NCBI RefSeq assembly: GCF_042186555.1
Contig: NC_133336.1
Coordinates: forward strand, 36,216,838 to 36,280,837
DNA: 64,000 bases
Source of the DNA: Aquarana catesbeiana
Lineage: Eukaryota; Chordata; Amphibia; Anura; Ranidae
Direction: 5' to 3'
How positions within the stretch are numbered: position 1 is the first letter of the stretch; each line of letters opens with the position of its first letter. Shown here piece by piece: positions 21,046-33,215 of this stretch. The notes beneath the pieces were generated by a model. That model did no database searches and was not told the DNA's origin. It saw nothing but the letters and a program-made list of their open reading frames with translations. The position numbers were made by a program, and so were the translations under genes.

Positions 21046-23430
21046 TTCTCTTGTTATCATTAGCAAATTCCATACAAATTACTTAGCTTAGTTAGTTCTG
21101 TATTCGCTAAAAGGGGCAGTACTGGGAGGTAGGTAGGAGGAACCAAGGGATGGTGTTCAGAGGTGGGTAGGGGGGCAGAGACATGGGGTGTCTCGGAAGG
21201 GGGGTACTTGCACCTATTCTCTGAGAAAAAAAAGCCCTGTTTATATGTATGAATAAATGGAAGGTGGTTCCCTCTTCCTTGTATATACAATACGATCCTG
21301 CCTGTGCACACCAGAATTAGCACTGCTTAGTGGTATCAGGCAACTTTTAGTTCCGGATGGAAGTCTTGGCTGTGACAAATAGTAGACACTCCAACAAGTT
21401 CTTGTTAAAGGCATTGTAAACATTCCTACCTACAGCTTGTGCATTAATCATGTAATTTCATGGTGTCATTTGTTGCTCTGTACACAGTATTTCTTCACAT
21501 TCCAGTGTCAGAATTTTCCGTGTAGAAACATGAGGCATACGACATAGAACTGCACAGGTTAATGTACTCCCTCTATCTCCAGTCTAAGAACTGACACTTC
21601 CTATGAAGAAACTACATATCCCACAGTTTCCAGGTCTCTCAGTCTAGTGCTCCGCAGGTGAGAGCTACACAGTAGTTAGATCTGGCACAGACACAAGCAG
21701 GCAAAGTATTCACAGACACACAGAGAGTTCACTCCATGCAGCTGGAAGATGTTCTTTATTACATTAGCACTCCCACATTTGTGATGTGACACAGAGCGAA
21801 TGGCAAGGCACGCATTGGATGCTGTGTGATCCAGAACAGGAAGTTGTCTTGAATATTTGACAAATAGGGGCAGGCTAGCTGTAGCAATACATGGACATAG
21901 GGGAATCAATCAGCCATGACACTATAAACTGCAGCCGCAACATGATCCCATCCTCACAAGGTAAGTCTAACAAACAGGGGAATCACCGCCCTCAAGCACC
22001 AAACATTAAAGGGGCACCCCCACCTTAAAGGAGAGTGGTGATTCCCAAGCTTTGGTGTACATATACCATTTCAAAGATGGCCCCCAGTATGGCCTGATGA
22101 AGAAGCATGCATGCTCCGAACATGTGCCACCTCTCCCCCCCACAAACCCACAAGTGATGCCATCCTCCTATCTCCAGTGTTCTCAGCCTCCACAAGCACT
22201 GAAAGAAGTTCCGGAATCCACTGGCGCAGCCGCTAGCTTGCTTCTTGGAACATAGAGACAACGAGTGGGACCACCCAGGACTGTACAACACAGCGGAACT
22301 TACATGATTATACAAAGCACGATTTTAAAAGTAGTTGCCTACTTTTTAAATTATTAAAGTGTCTAATCCTGCTACGCTTAGAAACGCTGTTCCCTTTTCT
22401 TCTTCTTCCTGAAATGTCCTATGACTGGCCTGAAGACTTCAAAAAGGGGCGAGTAGGAATAAAAGTATAATCTATAGAAAGCAGGGCACCATGGGGGGTG
22501 AGTTGAGTAAGGGGGAGAGCCTGGAGTTGGGGGAATAAGTCTCAATAGTTAAATATAACAACTCCCTTCTTACCTGTATATGGCTTTGTGAATTTTTTGG
22601 AATTTCCTAAAATATCACAGAAGGGAACACGAGCCAATTGTTTTATCAGCTCTGCTGGACTATCATTCTACGTTCAGCTGGTTGTTCTCATCTTTAAAAC
22701 CCACATTGGTTAATTTTGCTATTTATACAAAGGATGAGCAAACCGAGCTCCATCTGTATTTTTAATTTAGCAGGCTTGAAATGATGATAATTTACTCTTC
22801 AGCTTTAAATAGTGTCTGTGCTGCTAAAACACGTTCCCTGTTATCTAGAAATGACTCATGGTCACGTCACCAGACTGACCGCCATGTCTATGATCATTGC
22901 TATAAAACAATTTGTAAGTCACAGTTCACACATCTCTAAGGGGAAATACTGTATTGTAATTACTCCTGTACTGTTTGAAGATATAACTACATGTAGTGAC
23001 ATAACATCATCATCTGGCCCCCACCTCCTCCCGAGCCGACACTGTCTAATTACAACTATGTTTAGAACTAAGTTGCCAATACTCAGTCCTCTGGGTGTCA
23101 GATCCTGCCTTTATATGACTAACTGAAACATAACCTTACCTGTGAGAATCAAATGCCGAAGTTGACCTCCTTATGAAGACGCTAGCTGCCTAGCGAATAT
23201 GATGATCCACTGACTACACTACTTTCTGAGTCGCTGACCTGGAGCAAGTACTATATGTAGATCTTCTTGATCTTGAACTTGAGTCAAAGTCAGAAGTCCT
23301 CTTCTGCAGCGTTGTTCCAGGTTAGTGACCTAAAGCATAGCTAAAGCCAAAACTTTTTTAGATTTGGATAGAGTGAGGAGGGATTAGAAAACCTGTCCGT
23401 GTTTATTGCTGTCTGTGCTCCTGTTAAGAC
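21046..23430. other. Intronic sequence with few recognised features
   Basis: No convincing ORF. The only structural items I note are the hammerhead-like segment near 22095 and a fragment at about 23330-23430 resembling the left half of the element at 5328-5918. Confidence 0.4.
22080..22132 (+). ncRNA. Degenerate hammerhead-like motif
   Basis: CTGATGA at 22095-22101 is followed by a perfect palindromic stem (AGCATGCATGCT) and then CCGAACATGTG, which resembles the GAAACATGTC of the Penelope-like arms but lacks one A and the cleavage triplet. Probably a dead relic. Confidence 0.3.
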
Positions 23431-23431
23431 A

Positions 23432-23538
23432 GGGGCGTCAAACTAAATTTCATTGCAGGCCGCATCACTATTATGGTTTCCCTCAAAAGGGCCAGTTGTA
23501 TCTGCAAGACTATATAAATGTATCCACTTCTTATTATA
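23432..23538. mobile_element. Possible hAT end fragment
   Basis: CAGGGGCGTCAAACTAAAT followed by TTGCAGGCCGCATC resembles ends of hAT elements in fish and frogs. Only one end is visible, cut off by the TTAA element that follows. Confidence 0.25.
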
Positions 23539-23600
23539 TTAACCACTTGTCATCCGCCCCATAGCAGATTTACTGCTACAGGGCGGCCCTCCTGTGCAGG

Positions 23601-23646
<46 letters not shown>

Positions 23647-24690
23647 TACATATACACGTAAATCTGAACTTCCACCTGCAGGGGGCGCACGTGCTGCCAG
23701 AAGGCCTCTTCTGCTGTGATTAATCACAGCAGAAGCTGATCTGTGGTTGCCGTGCACTGGATGTCCTCCGGCACTTGCTGATCGTCGGTAAAACACACAG
23801 AACTGAGATCTGCCTATGTAAACAAGGCAGATCTCCATTCTGACAAGGAGGAAAGGATGGATTTTGTGTCTCTGCAAAGCAAGGAATAAAATCCATCTCT
23901 TCCCCTAGTAAAAGCACCTAACACAGTACACAAAGAAGACTAGCTAGGCACACGTTTAACCCTTTGATCGCCCTAGATGTTTAACTCTTTCCCAGCCAGA
24001 TTGTTCAGTACACAGACAAAACGGTGATCTGCCTATGTAAACAAGGCAGATCGCCTTTCTGTCAGTAGGGAAAAGGTGGATCCTGTGTTCCTGCAAAGAA
24101 GGGACATGGATCTATGACTTCCCTTAGTAAAAGCAACTCCCCCACAGTACACAAAATCACTAGCTAGGCAGTTAACCCTTTGATCACCCCTGATGTTAAC
24201 CCCTTCCCAGCCAGTGTAATTAGTACAGTGACAGTGCATTTCTTTTAGCACTGATCACTGTATTAATGTCACTGGTCCCCAAAATGCGCCAAAAGTGTCG
24301 GTTAGTGTCCAAATTGTCCACCGCATTATCGCAGTCCCGCTATAAGTCACTGATCGCCGCCATTACTAGTAAAAAAAATGTAAAAAAATAAAAAATATCC
24401 CAAAGTTTGTAGACGCTATAACTTTTGCACAAACCATTTAATATACGCATATTGGGATTTTTATTTACCAAAAATATGTAGCAGAATACATATTGGGCTA
24501 AATTTATGAAGAAATTAGATTTTTTTCAATTTTTTTTTAATTGGATATGTTTTATAGCAGAGGTGATCAAATGCCACCAAAGGAAAGCTCTATTTGTGAG
24601 AAAAAAAATGACATACATTTTATTTGGGTATAGCGTCTCACGACAATTGTCAGTTTAAGTAATGCAGTGCCGTATGGCAAAAAATAGGCA
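23539..24690. mobile_element. TTAA-type element, right end degraded
   Basis: It starts TTAACCACTTGTCATCCGCC. From 24270 the interior runs antisense to the family blocks of 15973-16950 (GTAGACGCTATAACTTTTGC). Two tandem-like segments (23800-23960 and 24010-24190) repeat AACAAGGCAGATC and TAAAAGCA. No clean right terminus. Confidence 0.65.
23606..23655. repeat. (TA)n(CA)n microsatellite
   Basis: TA units followed by CA units and TACATA variants. Confidence 0.9.
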
Positions 24691-26020
24691 TAAAAGACAG
24701 AAAAGAGCCTCTAAATGTAGCATTTTAATAAATAATATAAATCAGTGTAGCGCAGCAAAAATAATACAAAGTATTAATATATTGTGAATTTAAATCCAAA
24801 AAACAATAAATAAATAAATGTGTAAAGTCCTCTGTGAATTAATTCTTCTAAATTCCTCCGTAAATAATCGTTCAATATATCCAGTGACTGATCATAAAAC
24901 AATGCGACAATCTATTTGAATAAAACATGAAATAGCAAATAACGACTCGTAGGAAGGATGTAAATATAAGGCTCATCTCTAGGAAAGTAAGCTCCCGATT
25001 GAGAAGAAAATCGACATGTCAATCCAGGATGTTAAAGAGGAAGTAAACTGTCCCACTCTGATGTTTCTTTCCATTTAGTCCATTATATTATGTAATTATC
25101 AAACTATAGCCACTGTATGCCCAGGTTTACACTCGATGTGATGTCACACGGTCACATGGGGTGTAGGAGGAAGCTCTGAATGATTCTGCAGTCTCGTGGG
25201 ATTTGAATGTTGTGCCGCAGGGAGTCCTGATAATAGACAGACAAGCAAACAGAGCGTCCCATAAATCAGGGGAGATATGAGATATGTTCCAGTGACGTCA
25301 TTACGTCACAACAAAATGGATTACAACAATACTAATTAAGTAAGAAGATATCTACAAGCAGTGTTCATTAGGTTTTTTTATGTTGATTTACATGGGATAA
25401 AGTTGTGGGAGAGAGTTTACAACTACTTTAAGTCCACGGTATGACGAAAGAGGCAGCCAGCCAAGTTTGGGTAAGATGCGATGAAAGGTAGTGTGGAGCA
25501 CAGTGTTGTGAACGGCATGTGACATCATCGGGAGAAGGGCAACACAACACGTTTCAGAGCATGTGCAAGGCTCGTACTGAGCATGTGCGCCCAGTAGATG
25601 GTCTTGGTGATGTTAGAAAATTAATATTTACTATGTGTAATATATATACACCGCACCAATGTCCCCTGTACTCCGCTTCTCTGGCTACAACACCTGCTGT
25701 GTACATAGCTGTGCACATGCTCTGAAACGCGTTGTGTTCCCCTTCTCCTGGAGACGTCACACGTCGTTCACAACGCTTCGCTCCACGCTACCTTTCATCG
25801 CATCATCCACACCGACTTGGCCGGCTTCCTCTCCTGTCATACCATGGAGTTAACATCCTGGATGGGTGTGTCGACTTTTGTCTCCATCGGGATCCTACTT
25901 TCCTACAGATGAGCCTTACATTTACATCCTTCCTGTGAGTGGTTACTTGTCATTCACTATTTCATATTTTATTAAAATACTACATTTAGAGGGGATTTTC
26001 TGTATTTTATGCTTAGCTTT
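24690..26020. mobile_element. Palindromic element interrupted by a TTAA MITE
   Basis: 24690-25620 and 25690-26020 are inverted copies: for example AGGAAGGATGTAAATATAAGG near 24953 pairs with sequence near 25912-25932, and CACAACACGTTTCAGAGCAT with its complement near 25715-25735. The left arm carries an extra block (24745-24940) and the MITE 25036-25427. No ORF. It resembles the other palindromic elements at 7686-9223 and 43629-44560 in design, not in sequence. Confidence 0.65.
25036..25427. mobile_element. TTAA MITE with its empty site preserved in the opposite arm
   Basis: It is flanked by TTAA at 25032-25035 and 25428-25431. The matching right arm of the host palindrome has a single TTAA at this point (around 25849-25852), proving insertion with TTAA duplication. 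Ends AGAGGAAGTAAACTG and GAGTTTACAACTACT are inverted repeats. Confidence 0.85.
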
Positions 26021-26798
26021 ACAGGGTTGGCTTCTTACTCTTGTGAAAAGCTTCTGCCCTAAGTGTTGTATGCCTTATTGGTTGCTTCCTCTAACCACAG
26101 GCTACATATTAGCCTTATGGACATTTTAAAGAACTCTTTGGACTGGCCTTTCATTAGGCTTTGAATGGTGCCTATCCTATGCGCTTGCAATACATGTTGT
26201 ATATCACAAAAAAATGGCCTGGTCAGGAAAGGGGATAACAGCCAGGAAAATAGCATTTTTGAAAGGAGGCCAGCAATGGCGGCTCTGGTATTTTCCTTGG
26301 CACAGGTCTTTGCTTTGCTAAAAGAAATAAACAGAAGCCCAGAGACAAACAAGACCTAGCCACGGGAGGCACGTGTGACAGCCAGCCATTAGAAGGAGAA
26401 TGTCCAAATGTTAGGGTGAAAATAAGGAACAAGCAAGTACACTGAATGTAAAATTACTTTTGAGTGCACTTTACTATAATGACAAAAAAATATAGACTCA
26501 TTGAAGGTATACTAAAGTTTCTCCTTAAAATAGATAAACGTTGCTTGTGCTAGAATGCCACTTGTATCTCTGTGTGGAACAAAAAAATAACATTTTATAT
26601 GTTATCAATTGCTAGGCTGTCCACGAAGCTTTCACTTTATAGAACATAAAATTGTGGTGTTGCTGGTCAGGAGAAATGATAAGGGAATTATCACATTTAA
26701 ATAGGAAGAACTGCAAGGCACAGAGATAATGTACAAAACTGAGCCCACATCACCTCCTTAAGTAGAGAAATCAAATATGTCATAAGAAACACAACATG
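26021..26798. other. Intronic sequence, nothing recognised
   Basis: AT-rich sequence without convincing ORFs or repeat ends. Confidence 0.4.
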
Positions 26799-27220
26799 CA
26801 CTATAAAGTCAAAGGCTTGTGGACACCTGGCAATAACACCTAGATGTGCATGTTGGACATCCCGTTTCAAAACCATATAACACCCCCCAGTCTTCTGGAA
26901 AGGCTTTGAACATGATTTTGGAGTGTCTGTGGGCATTTGTGGCCATTCTGTCAAAATACCAATTGTGGGGTCAGGTTCTGGTGTTGGATAAGAAGACCTG
27001 GATCCCAGTCAGTATTCCAATTGATCCTAAAGATGCTCAGTAGGGTTGAGGTCAGGGCTCTGCAGGCCAATCATGTTCTTCCCCATCACAAAATGGTCAA
27101 ACCATGTCTTTATGGAGCTAGTTTGTGGTCAGGACAGTCATGGTGGAATAGAAAAGGGCCTTCGCTAAACTGCTACTACAAGTTTAGAAGAGCACAATAG
27201 TCTCAAATATTCATGTATAC
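26799..27220. mobile_element. Decayed Tc1-like transposon fragment
   Basis: It opens with AAAGGCTTGTGGACACCTGGC, similar to Tc1-like terminal repeats. The noncoding strand matches a transposase 3' region: 27030-27075 (TAGGGTTGAGGTCAGGGCTC) parallels 7270-7305. Only the left part survives. Confidence 0.65.
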
Positions 27221-28918
27221 TGTAGAATTAACAGTATCTGTCACTGAAAACACTTAAACTCATACTTATAGCCATACAGTGTAGCTGTATAATCAAACTA
27301 AACAAAAACAGATAATAACTGTTCTGGGCCTTAGGTGTAGGAGATCCATCCTAAAAAAAACATCAAAAACATTTTTAGGACATGACTCCTATGCCCTGCT
27401 TCTCTACCCCTCCTTTCGCTCCCGGTACATTTTTACCAGCAATTTCCAGCTGGTATTTTTGGTTATATGCCATTTTCTAGGTTTCATTATTATTCAAATC
27501 AAAGGAGTCACATTTGATTTGCATATGACAGCCAATAAACTAACCTGAGGGGGTTAAAAAAAAGTGTTTCTATTTAACCTCTTATTCATTTTTTAGTTGA
27601 CACTAGTCAGTCCTAATTAACCCTTTCTTTCCCCTCTCCCCTTAACTCTTTTTATTTCTACTTCTTTTACTGCTATTATTTAACATGTATTGTTTTCATT
27701 CAGTGTTTTTTTTTTTTTTTTTTAAAAAGGCTTATTTAATTTGTAAATAACATAGCAATACTCCGTGGCAGAAATGTATTTTTAAATAAACCATTTTTGA
27801 TGATGTTATCACTGTGCATCTCTATGCAAATTAGGCAGCTCTTGGGTGGTGGGAGGGGCTGGAAAGTGCCGGGACAATAAGGCTACAGAGAAAAGGGCTA
27901 AATTACCGGAGGACCTGCCGTCAAAGCAGTCTGCGTGGCTGCTTTGGGGCTCAGACCAAGCCCGGGGACCAGTTGGAAATCCAGGGACAAGACGCAATGG
28001 GCACTTCTGTAGTTAAACTGCTCTTCCTTCAGACCTCTGTCAGTGCAAAAATGTGATTGACGACAGTGACAGCTCAGCCTATTAATGCTTTCATCTGTAA
28101 ACAAACAGCCAGCAGAGAAAGTCTTCTACTACTCACTTCCTCTGAGTTTCTGACTGTTGACATCATCTAATATAGAGTGCGTCAGAGAATTGAATAGTGG
28201 AAGACTTCCTCTGCTGTTTGTTCGTTGACAGCAGTGATTGACTGAGTTGTAACTTCTAAGGATCGTTGATCCATGCTGACGAAAGTCATCTCCTTATGCC
28301 TGGTTTGTGGGTGGGGTTTTAACCACACTATCTGGCTAGTTTTGGTGACAGTGCTGTCTACTTTCTAGGGCAGGCTGTGCAGTGTTTATATCTGTGATGC
28401 TCGAGGTTGACAACAGGGCTTTCCTCACTGTGTCCTGTAGTCCTAGAACTTGTAGTATGCAGATGGTACTGACAAGGCAAACACAGAAGTAACAGCCTGT
28501 GGGTAGTATTGTTACCTCGACACAGGTGGCAGAAAAAAGGACCAAGTACTGGTAGGATCAGCAGGTACTTTTTGGCACCTTTAAAACACCTACTACAAAA
28601 AGCTTGCACTAATGTATTAAATAGACCAAATTGCAGCAACATAATTTATTTATTAGAGCGAGCATACACTTTAAACTCTAAATTCATATACAGGCACTGT
28701 TAATGTAATTTGATAAAACTGCCAGCCATCAAAATACACAAACAGTGCCCGCATCAGACTGGATGACAATTTTTTTGTTAGACTGGAGGGTGCCAACAGG
28801 ACCACCCACAGGGTGAATTCTGCTTGGCTTATCAATAACCAAACACAATTTGCTTAGTGTATGGCCAGCTTAAGTCATTTCAGTAGAGAAGGTGGTCCTG
28901 TACAATTGTGCAAAACGA
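27221..28918. other. Intronic sequence, nothing recognised
   Basis: No supported gene or repeat boundary. A T-run lies at about 27707-27723. Confidence 0.4.
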
Positions 28919-29315
28919 ATGCCGCGTACACACGACCGGACTTTCCATCAGAATAGACTCCGACGGTCGTTCCGACAGAGTTCTGCTGAAACGGACTTGC
29001 CTACACAAGATCACACCAAAGTCCGATCGTTTAGAACGTGATGACGTACGACGGGACTAGAAAAAGGAAGTTCAATAGCCAGTAGCCAATAGCGGGCCTT
29101 GCGTCGTTTTTGGTACGTCGGAATAGCATACAGACGAGCGGTTTTCCAGATAGGAACTGATTCCGTCGGAAAGATTTGAAACATGTTCTATTTCTAGGTC
29201 TGTCAGAATTTTAGAAAGAAAAAGTCCGATGAAGCCCACACTTGATCGGAATGTCCGACGGAATGATTCCGTCTGAACTTTTCCGCCGGAAAGTCCGGTC
29301 GCGTGTACGCGGCAT
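28919..29315. mobile_element. MITE with long terminal inverted repeats (ATGCCGCGTACAC)
   Basis: ATGCCGCGTACACACGACCGG at the left pairs with the complementary right end. The inverted repeats continue for roughly 80-100 bp with mismatches (for example GGACTTTCC against GGAAAGTCC). No coding sequence. Superfamily not assigned. Confidence 0.8.
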
Positions 29316-30603
29316 AAGGGTGAGGCTGGCATTCAGCTTTAAACAAATCACAAGGCAGAGCTGCATAATATACAGTATATGAATGTGAAGGGCACCCCCA
29401 TGCATTCAAGGTGCTGGTGAACAGGAGGGCGGAGCAGGCGCTTGCGACGTCACCACGCACCGGAAAACGAAGAAGCTGTCCACATAGCCCGGGACTGGAT
29501 TGTTTACACTGCGCTGTTGCTTTTTACCTGGATTTGAGTCATTGTAATGTTTTTAAAAAGACTTTGCTGGATGGTTTTACGCTTTGTGGAGAGCTTGGTC
29601 TTTTTGTTTCCCATGCATGCTTCTTTGAATCAGAGGTGACACTTATGATTGATGGAAGTGGTGGTACCTTTAGAGGCTCAGTTGTGATTTACTTGGTTCT
29701 ATCAAGCACTTAGTGACTTCTCTGATCAGAGAGTCGTCATTTTGTGGTAATCCTACTTGTGTGGCACCTGGTGGAGAAGCACATATGTGGGGTTTTCTTT
29801 ACACTCTGAAGAGGTTCACCTGGTTAGATGCACTTCTCCACAACTGTGACACTTAAAAGGAAGATCTGCCTTTTATTAAGGACATTGATCTAGAGCTGTT
29901 TGCACATAATTTTTTTATTCATGTTTTATTATTGCACACTTTGAATAAATTTGGTGTTGACTGGCACCTTACATTCACTCATTTCACTTTTTTTTTTGAG
30001 CAGTGCAGCACTTTTAAATTTCTGAGAACAGGAACGATCAACAAGTACTGCAAAAAGTAAGCTGCTCCTTGACTCTGGAGGTTTTCTCCAATTTTGTTAA
30101 GCTGCATGCTCCTTGCAGCTTTTTGATATTTTACTTCTGTAGAGCAGATAACTCAACATCGTAAAAGTGCACAAAACCTGAGACACTGCCACGTCCAGTA
30201 TAATTTTACATCTAGTTGTAATTGATGCCAATAGATTGTTTCATTGCAGACGATCAGCTATCAGTAATACACGTCAGAATTATTGCAGTAAGAGCCATTT
30301 GTATGGGAAGGATTACTTTGCAATTTAAAGGTGCAATCACTTAAAGCTGAAAGGTTCCCCCACGAGAGCTGGCTTAAGTTGAAAAATGGCCAGGAAAATG
30401 GAAAAATCCAATGATCGGCACAGGGAGTGCTCAATTTGCAGGGGAAGCCCATAAATCATTATTGGCATCTCATTAAAAATGACACATTGCTTCCATTGGG
30501 GAATGTTCATTATGAACTGGAACATGGAGGTCGGAACCGAGATATTCCCCCATGATATCAATTCCTAGTTGTCTTTTTTTTCCAGGAACACCACAATTTG
30601 AAT
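29316..30603. other. Intronic sequence with a possible retroelement
   Basis: 29420-29990 begins GC-rich and ends AT-rich with TGAATAAATTTGG near 29941, a layout that could be a small retroelement on the plus strand, but I find no target duplication. The remainder shows nothing recognisable. Confidence 0.3.
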
Positions 30604-31192
30604 TTAAAGCAGAGTTCCACCCACATCTTTGATTTTTTTTTTAAATAACTATTAGTCTTGCGTAATGCATATCAAGCAATTTTTATTCTTGTCATTAGCG
30701 CTGCCTTTATGATATATTTATATTAAAAAATACCTTAGATTTTTCATTCTTGTGGATTCCCATCTTACTTGTGGGCAGGAGAAGCCCACAAGCATATTCT
30801 TCTGGGATACGGCGCTGCTGTATTCCCAGCATGCACTGCCTGTTCTCGCGCATGCGCAGTAATAGCACATAGCGGCGCTGGAAACTATACAGGTTGCCAT
30901 CACAACGGGCGGCGGAAGTGCCCACCCCGTTGTGATGGAAACCTAGCCCTCGGCGCTGCCCACTGACCCCTGGGAAATGATGACACACATCTCCCAGGAG
31001 CAGTAGCTAGCAGAGGAGCCGAGGGAAGTGACATCAAGAGCCACGGTGAGGAAGGGGAAGATTAAAAGGGACCACATAGCAACAGGGATTAAAACGTAAG
31101 TGAAAAAATAATTTTTTGTCCAAATGTCATTAGTTATGTTATTTGCTGCACAGTTATGTAAACTTATTTTTATGGGTGGAACTCTGCTTTAA
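30604..31192. mobile_element. TTAA MITE (TTAAAGCAGAGTTCCACCC ends)
   Basis: The left end TTAAAGCAGAGTTCCACCC and right end GGGTGGAACTCTGCTTTAA are complementary and bounded by TTAA. The interior contains GC-rich hairpins and no gene. Confidence 0.9.
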
Positions 31193-31289
31193 GGAAATAC
31201 TCCACTAAGCCCTATCTAAACTGGTAACATGTCCTGAACCTGATGTTATTTCAAAAAGATAACAACCCCTTCTGTGAAAAAACACAAAT

Positions 31290-31460
31290 AGGGAGATTTA
31301 CTAAAACTGGAGAGTGCAAAATCTGTTGCATTGTAGCCAATCAGCTTCTAACTTCAGCTTGTTCAATTAAGGTTTCACAAAAAATAAAAATGGAAGTGGA
31401 TTGGTTACCATGCACAACTGTGCCAGATTTTGCACTCTCCGGTTTTAGCAAATCAGCTCC
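31290..31460. mobile_element. Short MITE (GGGAGATTTACTAAAACTGG ends)
   Basis: The first 35 bases and the last 35 are imperfect inverted repeats (GAGAGTGCAAAATCTG against CAGATTTTGCACTCTC). Internal matching pairs such as CCAATCAGCTTCTAACTTC and GGAAGTGGATTGG make the element a near-complete hairpin. Confidence 0.8.
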
Positions 31461-31749
31461 ACTGATAAGGGTTCATTCATACGTATGCATTATGGTAATG
31501 CTTGTTTTATTTTATGTTACTGCAACACACATTAGGACGTGAACTGTGGTGAAGTGCCTTTTATTTTCAATCTCCCCCCATTGCCCTATCACAGTAGTGG
31601 GCAATGCATTTCCACTGTAGAGCACTGCACAGCACATGTGGCAAACTGCATTAGAAAAAAAAGGGTCAGGGCCAGGCCTATTTTTGACATTTGTTGTTTA
31701 CAAGTTAAAATCAGTATTTCTTGCTAGAAAATTACTTAGAACCCCCCAG

Positions 31750-32201
31750 AATGATATATATATTAATTTTTTTAGCAGAGGTCTTACAGAATAAAATGGA
31801 GATTGTTGCAATATTTTATGTCACACCGTATTTGCGCAGCAGTCTTACAAACACAATTTTTTTGGAAACAATAAAAAATTTAAAAATTTAAAAAAAAAAA
31901 AAAACAGTAAAGTTAGCCCAATTTTTTTTGTAAAATGTAAAAGAGGATTTTACGCCGAGTAAACAGATACCTAACATGTCATGCTTTAATATTGCGCACG
32001 CTCGTGGAATGGGGACAAACTAAATACTTAAAAATCTCCATAGGCGACATTTTACATTTTTTTACAGGTTGCCAGTTTACAGTTACAGAGGAGGTCTAGT
32101 GCTAGAATTATTGCTCTTGCTCTAACGATCGCTGCGATACCTCACATCAAACTAATGATGTATATCATTGGTATAACAGTGGGCGTTCCGGAAGTGGTTA
32201 A
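31750..32201. mobile_element. TTAA-type element, left end missing
   Basis: It ends CCGGAAGTGGTTAA. The interior shares GAGTAAACAGATACCTAACATG with related blocks near 6220 and, in antisense, 53640, so it belongs to the 5915-6945 family. Confidence 0.6.
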
Positions 32202-33102
32202 TGTATTTTGTAAATACAAGCAGTGTAAGTACCTGAAGCTGACCTGGTTTCATCCTCTGGCAGCTCCTGTACAGCAGGACTAGAATGTGAGAGCTAAAAG
32301 CTGTACAAACAACTATTTAGCTCCTGTCCTGACAAAAGCATGGTAACAGGAAGGGAAAGCAGACTGATGGAGAGACGACTTATCACTGTGCTGCTTCTCT
32401 TTTCACCGTCCAGTCACAGGCCATGGTGGGGAGGGGGTCCAGGACCACTTAGGCTCAGAGGAAGTAGATGCAATGATGCTGGCCATTAGACTAAGAACAT
32501 TTGGTACCATAAAAAGGTGCAGGGAAAATCTCTGTATTGAAGGTGAATTTTGCAGCAAAAGCTGGTGCTCTGCCAGTCCACTCAGTACCCCTTAACACAT
32601 GGTAGCATGTTGAATTAACGCCTATGCCTTAACATGCACAAACTAAAGCAAACATATTTTCTAGCGATATGTTTCTTTAAATGATTAAGTAGACATTAGT
32701 GAGTGTTCTGCTTTGGCTTACTGAGCTACATCAGTAGGGTGTGTGTTTCCAGTTATGTCCAATACAATGAGGGTCTTGCCACCTCAAGAATAAGTGCGAG
32801 TAGGACAATGTGCACAATTTATTTACGATTGTCAGAACCATATAGGGTATTTTACCTAATACTCCATTTGAAGTAACTGTATATGCCAAGCACAATTACC
32901 AGGTCCATACTGACAAGTCCCTGTGATCTTAAAGAGTACTGTCCAGAGGTTGGGGTTTCTGAGCAAGCAAACCCCACATTGAGCTTTACCCTTGTTGAAT
33001 ATTCAGGGCATTCATATAAAAATTGCTGTTACCTAGAAGTAATGTTTGCTGTTGGAGAATCTCAATCATATTGCTTATAACGTTTTTTCACAGTTGTATA
33101 TT
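32202..33102. other. Intronic sequence, nothing recognised
   Basis: No ORF, RNA gene or repeat end recognised up to the L1 target duplication. Confidence 0.4.
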
Positions 33103-33215
33103 AAAAGTGTCAGTTCGGGGGGGGCGTGGCCTGGACATGGCTGAGTGAGGACGCATCTTCCCTGAGCTCCCGGCCTCGTCCAGAAACACCCGACTTATAC
33201 TCCACTATCTGAGGC

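Noticed and set aside
25700..25790. Hammerhead candidate in the 24690-26020 palindrome
   Set aside because: GAAACGC is present, but no CTGANGA core with a pairing stem II could be placed.
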